Positions 59,691 through 64,000 of a stretch of DNA of 64,000 bases are shown one piece after another. The position numbers and the translations under genes were made by a program. The notes beneath the pieces were generated by a model. The model searched no databases and was not told the DNA's origin. It saw nothing but the letters and a program-made list of their open reading frames with translations. This DNA comes from Notamacropus eugenii (lineage: Eukaryota > Chordata > Mammalia > Diprotodontia > Macropodidae), in the NCBI RefSeq assembly GCF_028372415.1, contig NC_092873.1, positions 357,086,128 to 357,150,127 of the forward strand, read 5' to 3'. How positions within the stretch are numbered: the first letter of the stretch is position 1; each line of letters begins with the position of its first letter.

Positions 59691-60781
59691 TCATTCTTGT
59701 GTTTGAAAGTCAAATTTTCTTTTCAGCTCTGGTCTTTTCATCAAGAATGCTTGAAAGTCCTCTAATTCATTGAAAGACCAATTTTTCCCCTGAAGTCTTA
59801 TACTCAGTTTTGCTGGGTAGGTGATTCTTGGTTTTAGTCCTAGTTCTCTTGACCTCTGGAATATCCTATTCCATGCCCTTTGATCCCTTAATGTAGAAGC
59901 TGCTAGATCTTGTGTTATCCTGATTGTATTTCCACAATACTTGAATTGTTCCTTTCTAGCTGCTTGCAATATTTTCTCCTTGACCTGGGAACTCTGGAAT
60001 TTGGCCACAATGTTCTTAGGAGTTTCTCTTTTTGGATCTCTTTCAGGCGGTGATCTGTGGATTCCTTGAATACTTATTTTGCCCTCTGGTTCTAGAATCT
60101 CAGGGCAGTTTTCCTTGATAATTTCATGAAAGATGATGTCTAGGCTATTTTTTTTTATCATGGCTTTCAGGTAGTTCCATAATGTTTAAATTGTCTCTCC
60201 TGGATCTATTTTCCAGGTCAGTTGTTTTTCCAATGAGATATTTCACATTATCTTCCATTTTCTCATTCTTTTGGTTTTGTTTTATGATTTGTAGGTTTCT
60301 CATGAAGTCATTAGCTTCCATCTGTGCCATTCTACTTTTGAAAGAACTATTTTCTTCAGTGAGCTTTTGAATCTCCTTTTCCATTTGGCTAATTCTGCTT
60401 TTGAAAACATTCTTCTCCTCATTGGCTTTTTGAACCTCTTTTGCCAATTGAGTTAGCCTATTTTTCAAGGTGTTATTTTCTTCAGCATTTTTTTGGGTCT
60501 CCCTTAGCAGGGTGTTTACTTGTTTTTCATGCTTTGCTTGCATGTCTCTCATTTCTCTTCCCAGTTTTTCCTCCACCTCTCTAACTTGATTTTCAAAATC
60601 CTTTTTGAGCTCTTCCATGGCCTGAGCCCATTGAGTGGGCTGGGATACAGAAGCCTTGACTTCTGTGTCTTTCCCTGATGATAAGCATTATTCTTCCTCA
60701 TCAGAAAGGAAGGGAGGAAATACCTGTTCACCAAGAAAGTAAACTTCTATAGTCTTATTTTTTTTTCCCTTTTCTGGGCAT
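59691..60781 (-). pseudogene. HAL1 D ORF1, best-preserved ORF1 in the window
   Basis: ATG at 60781 (PEKGKKNKTIEVYFLGEQVF), a stop at the GAATAATGC position near 60688, then open from 60618 to 60145: EELKKDFENQVREVEEKLGR, coiled coil EKEIQKLTEENSSFKSRMAQ, RRM YLIGKTTDLENRSRRDNLNI. A shift in an A run near 60150 leads into 60161-59691: DIIFHEIIKENCPEILEPEG, C-terminal domain NIVAKFQSSQVKEKILQAAR, RITQDLAASTLRDQRAWNRI, ending LKRKFDFQTQE at 59691. About 363 codons with only two clear lesions. Confidence 0.85.
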
Positions 60782-61651
60782 TTTCCCAGCCAGTGACTTG
60801 ACTTCTGAATATTCTCTTCACACCCACTTGGCCTCCAGATCCTCCCAGCCAGCGCTTGGGGTTTGAGATTCAAATGCTGCTTCCCAGCCTCAGGGCTTCA
60901 GCAGGGGCAGGGCTGCTATTCAGTGTGAGATTAAATTCAGGTGGTCAGGTGGGGGCAGGGCCACCTCACGGGCTCAGTTCCCTCAGGGGGTTTATGCAGA
61001 GACCTTCAACAATGGATCGAGGCCCCTGCCTGCTTGGGGAGCCCTGGTCTTCTGCCACCTCCACTGCTGCCTCCTGAGGGGGCCTGAGTTATGGGGGCAC
61101 CCCACTCCCCTCTTGGCCCGCCAAAGATACCTTCTCACCAACCCTTGTCACCTGTGGATGGAGGGACCTGCGTGGCTGCTGGAGATTCTGTCCCTGACGC
61201 CTGGTCGTATCTGCTTCTCTCGGCGCTGCGCGGCCAAGGCAAGGCTGGGCTCGGCTTCGGGTCCTAGGCATGAAGGACCTTTTGCGAGAGGTTTTCAGGC
61301 TCTCTGGAACAGAAATCTCGTCTGCTCCGTTGTACTGTGGCTTCTCCTGCTCCAGAATTTGTTGGGAGTTCTATTTTACAGATATTTTATGGGCTGTGGG
61401 TTCAGAGGTAGTGTATGTGAGTCCTTCTACTCTGCCATCTTGGCTCCACCCCGGCTCTTTTCTTTATCATGGCTTTCAGGTAGTCCCATAATTTTTAAAT
61501 TGTCTCTCCTGGATCTATTCTCGAAGTCACTTATTTTTCCAATGAGATGTTTCACTTTATTTTCTTTTTTTTTTGACTCTTTTGATTTTGTTTTTTAATT
61601 TCTTGGTTTCTCATAAAGTCATTAGCTTCCATCTACTCTATTCTAATTTTT

Positions 61652-62390
61652 TATGTTAATTTTATTTTTTTTCAGTGTTCTACAATGGTTCCCATATAAC
61701 ATAGATTACTTTTTTCCCCTCCCTCTCTCCTCTCTCCCTGGGAAGGCACACCATTTCATACAGGTTCTATACATACATTCCTATGAAATACATTTTCACT
61801 ATAGTCATGTTGTGTAGAAGAATTAAAATGAATGGGCAAAATCATATAGCAAACCAAAACATAAACCAAAAAAGAAAAACGATCTGCTGAATTCTGCGAC
61901 TAAATTCCGAAGTTCTTTCTCTGGGTATGGAAGGCATTTTGCCTTAAGAGAGCATTGGGAATTTTTTTAAGTCCTTGCATTTCAATGAAGTTCCAAGTCC
62001 ACCAGAAAAAAAAAAAAAAACACACACTGTGGTTGTTGCTGTGCACAAAGTTCTAGTTCTGCTCCTATTGCTCAGCATCAGATCATATAAGTCTTTCCAG
62101 GCCTCTCTGAAGTCTTCCTGTTAATCATTTCTTATAGCTCAATAGTTTTCCATTACATTCTTATACCATAATTTATTCAGCCATTCCATAATTGATGGGC
62201 ATCCCCTTGATTTCCAGTTTTTGGCCACCACAAAGAGTGCTGCTATAAATATTTTTGTACATGTGGAACCCTTTTCCATTTTTATGATCTCTTTGGGATA
62301 CAGTCCTCGAAGTGGTATTGCTGGCTCAAAGGGTATGCACATTTTTGTAACCCTTTGCGCATAGTTCCAAATTGCTCTCCAGATTCAGTG
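61652..62390 (-). mobile_element. 5'-truncated L1 tail (Q) inserted in HAL1 P
   Basis: L1 3' UTR with ACATTTTCACTATAGTCATG and the ORF2 C-terminus at 62342-62139 (FEPAIPLRGLYPKEIIKMEK, FIAALFVVAKNWKSRGCPSI). Same family as K. Flanked by TAATTTTT at 61644-61651 and 62391-62398. Confidence 0.75.
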
Positions 62391-63603
62391 TAATTTTTAA
62401 AGAACTATTTTCTTCAGCAAACTTTTCAACATCCTTTTCCATTTGGCTAATTCTGCTTTTGAAAGCATTCTTTTCCTCATTGGTTTTTTGGACCTCTTTT
62501 TCCAGTTGAGTTAGCTTATTTTTAAAGGTGCTATTTCCTTTAGAAATTTTTTGGGTCTTCTTTATAAAGTTGTTGAATCATTTTTCATGATTTTCTTGCA
62601 TCGCTCTCATTTTTTCTTCCCAATTTTTCCTCCATGTCTCTTACTTGGTTTTCAAAATCCTTTTTGAACACTTCGATGGCCTGAAACCATTGCATACTTA
62701 TTTTGGAGGTTTTGGATACAGAAGTCTTGACTTTGTCTTATGGTATGCACTGTTCTTCTTCATCCAAAAGGATAGAAGAAAATACATGTTCATCAAGAAA
62801 GTAACCTTTTCTAGTCTTTTTTTCCGCTCTTTCTTGGGTATTTTCCCTGTCAGTTACTTGACTTTTGAGTCCTTTCTCAAGAGGAGGATATATTCCCAGG
62901 TTCCCAGGTCCTCCAAGGTGGCATAATCAAGGAAGAGGGATTTACTCCTCTCTTGGCCTGCGCACTGGTCTGGGAGCAACCAAAAACTTATCTGCTCAGA
63001 ATCTGCAATTAGAATTCCCTCACCACAACCACCTCCAGTTCCACCACACCAGTGTTTCTCCTCACTCCAGGACCAAGCTGAGGGCTGAGATTCAGATCAG
63101 CTGCTCAATATCCCCTGGGACTTTAGGCATAGGTCTCCCAGGGCTGACACTCAGGGCTGAAATTCAGATCAGCAGCTCAAGGACTGAGATTTAGATCAGC
63201 TGCTCAATTCCCCCAGGGGCTTCAGGCAGAGGACTCCAATAATAGACTCTGCTGCCTCTACAGTGGCTGTTGCCCACAGTCCACACTGTGTTTCTCTCTT
63301 CTTAGTTCCTCTCCTACTGACTTTTGAAGCTATCTGTGGCATTTGTGGGTTGAGAAATCTGGGAACTGCTGCTGCTGGTGGCTCACTGAAGCCTGTTCCA
63401 GGTCCTGTCCCTGCCACGTGCAGGGCCCATGCTCCATGCTGGGCTGGGCTCCACATTCATTTCTAAAGCTTTGATTTCCACATTCTCTCTCATCCCCCTT
63501 CACCAAGTCCCTTCATTAAGAAGGGAAGCAATTCTGTGTAGGTTATACATGTGTAGTCATGCAAAACACTTCCATAGCAGTCATGTTGTGAAAAACTAAT
63601 GAT

Positions 63604-64000
63604 ATAGATGATGGAGTGAGAGAAGTTACTCACCTAAGCTCCAAGACAAACTCCTTCAGATACCTCTAAAAAGAGAATCTGAACAAATTTTGGAGTGGAA
63701 GAATCCAATAGGAGAGATAGTGTGGCAGTTTTCCAACCCAGGACAGACTAGAAGGTGGACAGGTAGATCTGTTGCACAGGGCTGGAGGGGAGCACAGTGC
63801 AGAGTGCACAGGCTGTACCACTTCAGACTTTGCCATAGCAAAACCAAGCAGGAAGCTTCAGGCAGTGGGAAGCAGCAGCAGCACTTCAGAATCTCAAACA
63901 TATCAACCCAGGATGGAAGTCTAGTGAAACTGAGCAAGAAAGAACCATAAAACCCCAGGAAACTGCAGCAGCCACTACTGAGACTATCAGCCTGCAGATT
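63604..64000 (+). mobile_element. L1 5' UTR (R) running off the window, same subfamily as K
   Basis: Starts GATGATGGAGTGAGAGAAG and continues ACTCACCTAAGCTC, GACAAACTCCTT, CAGATACCTCTAAAAAGAG. This is the reverse of the 5' end of K at 45340-45450. Opposite orientation to almost all other L1 sequence here. Confidence 0.75.

Larger units (their letters stand above)
58682..61452 (-). mobile_element. HAL1 D, full length
   Basis: Target repeats GGCTCTTTTCTTT at 58669-58681 and 61453-61465, inside the ORF1 of P. 3' UTR 58682-59690, ORF1 59691-60781, 5' UTR to 61452 with GGGTGGAGCCAAGATGGCAG at the minus-strand start. 2.77 kb, no ORF2. Confidence 0.8.
57186..63454 (-). mobile_element. HAL1 P, interrupted twice
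   Basis: Pieces 57186-58681 (3' UTR and ORF1 C-terminal part), 61453-61651 (RRM region) and 62391-63454 (ORF1 N-terminal half and 5' UTR, slightly 5'-truncated). Sum about 2.76 kb. Interrupted by HAL1 D and by an L1 tail. ORF1 is broken in every piece. Confidence 0.65.
56930..63603 (-). mobile_element. HAL1/L1 3' UTR fragment (N), host of the 57-63 kb nest
   Basis: 3' end 56930-57185 (ATTGACTGCCACAAAATTTTG, C-rich tract, TTGCATGCAAAAACAATTTC) and its continuation at about 63455-63603 (ATTCATTTCTAAAGCTTTGA, AGGTTATACATGTGTAGTCATGC, CAGTCATGTTGTGAAAAACTA). The two pieces join correctly when 57186-63454 is removed. Confidence 0.6.

Overview
This is vertebrate, almost certainly mammalian, nuclear DNA. 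It holds two intact hair keratin-associated protein (KRTAP) genes, which are mammal-specific. The rest is nearly all non-LTR retrotransposons: L1, ORF1-only 'half-L1' (HAL1-like) elements, L2, an RTE-like element and CORE-SINEs. This mix, with many L2 and HAL1 copies, points to a marsupial. A SINE at about 9.05-9.84 kb resembles the WSINE type of Australasian marsupials, but that is recognition from memory. There is no sign of bacterial, plasmid or phage DNA.

Layout. (1) 1-7.09 kb and 7.21-28.25 kb are two copies of one ancestral unit of about 7.1 kb. Each copy has a KRTAP gene at its left end, followed by a CORE-SINE, a CA microsatellite, two L2 fragments, old L1 3' ends and an RTE-like element with an inverted 5' part. 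The second copy has swollen to 21 kb: a SINE dimer, a 9.55 kb nested HAL1 complex (10.48-20.03 kb) and a clean HAL1 (21.37-24.30 kb) landed in it after the duplication. (2) 28.25-46.1 kb is a deep nest on the minus strand: an old L1 holds a HAL1, which holds another HAL1, which holds a processed AK6 pseudogene, which holds a solo LTR. The same old L1 also holds a 6.96 kb full-length L1 (38.5-45.5 kb). (3) 46.1-56.9 kb is old L2 and SINE sequence cut by a second, decayed 6.2 kb L1. (4) 56.9-63.6 kb is another HAL1 nest. (5) 63.6-64.0 kb is the start of a plus-strand L1 that runs off the window.

Functional content. Only the two KRTAP genes (113-412 and 7326-7667) have intact reading frames with a TATA box, a good start context and a poly(A) signal. 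AK6 is a dead retrocopy with a frameshift and a stop. Every L1 and HAL1 reading frame examined is broken. The best preserved are ORF1 of the HAL1 at 58.68-61.45 kb and ORF2 of the L1 at 38.5-45.5 kb.

The most informative observations are structural. The HAL1 copies are all about 2.8-2.9 kb when the nested pieces are put together. They keep the L1 ORF2 start codon and about five codons, then jump straight into L1 3' UTR. Each carries a microsatellite of a different motif at the same position. Several insertions reuse the same A-rich site inside ORF1. I found no new gene system; the interest lies in the retrotransposon mechanics and in the KRTAP array history.
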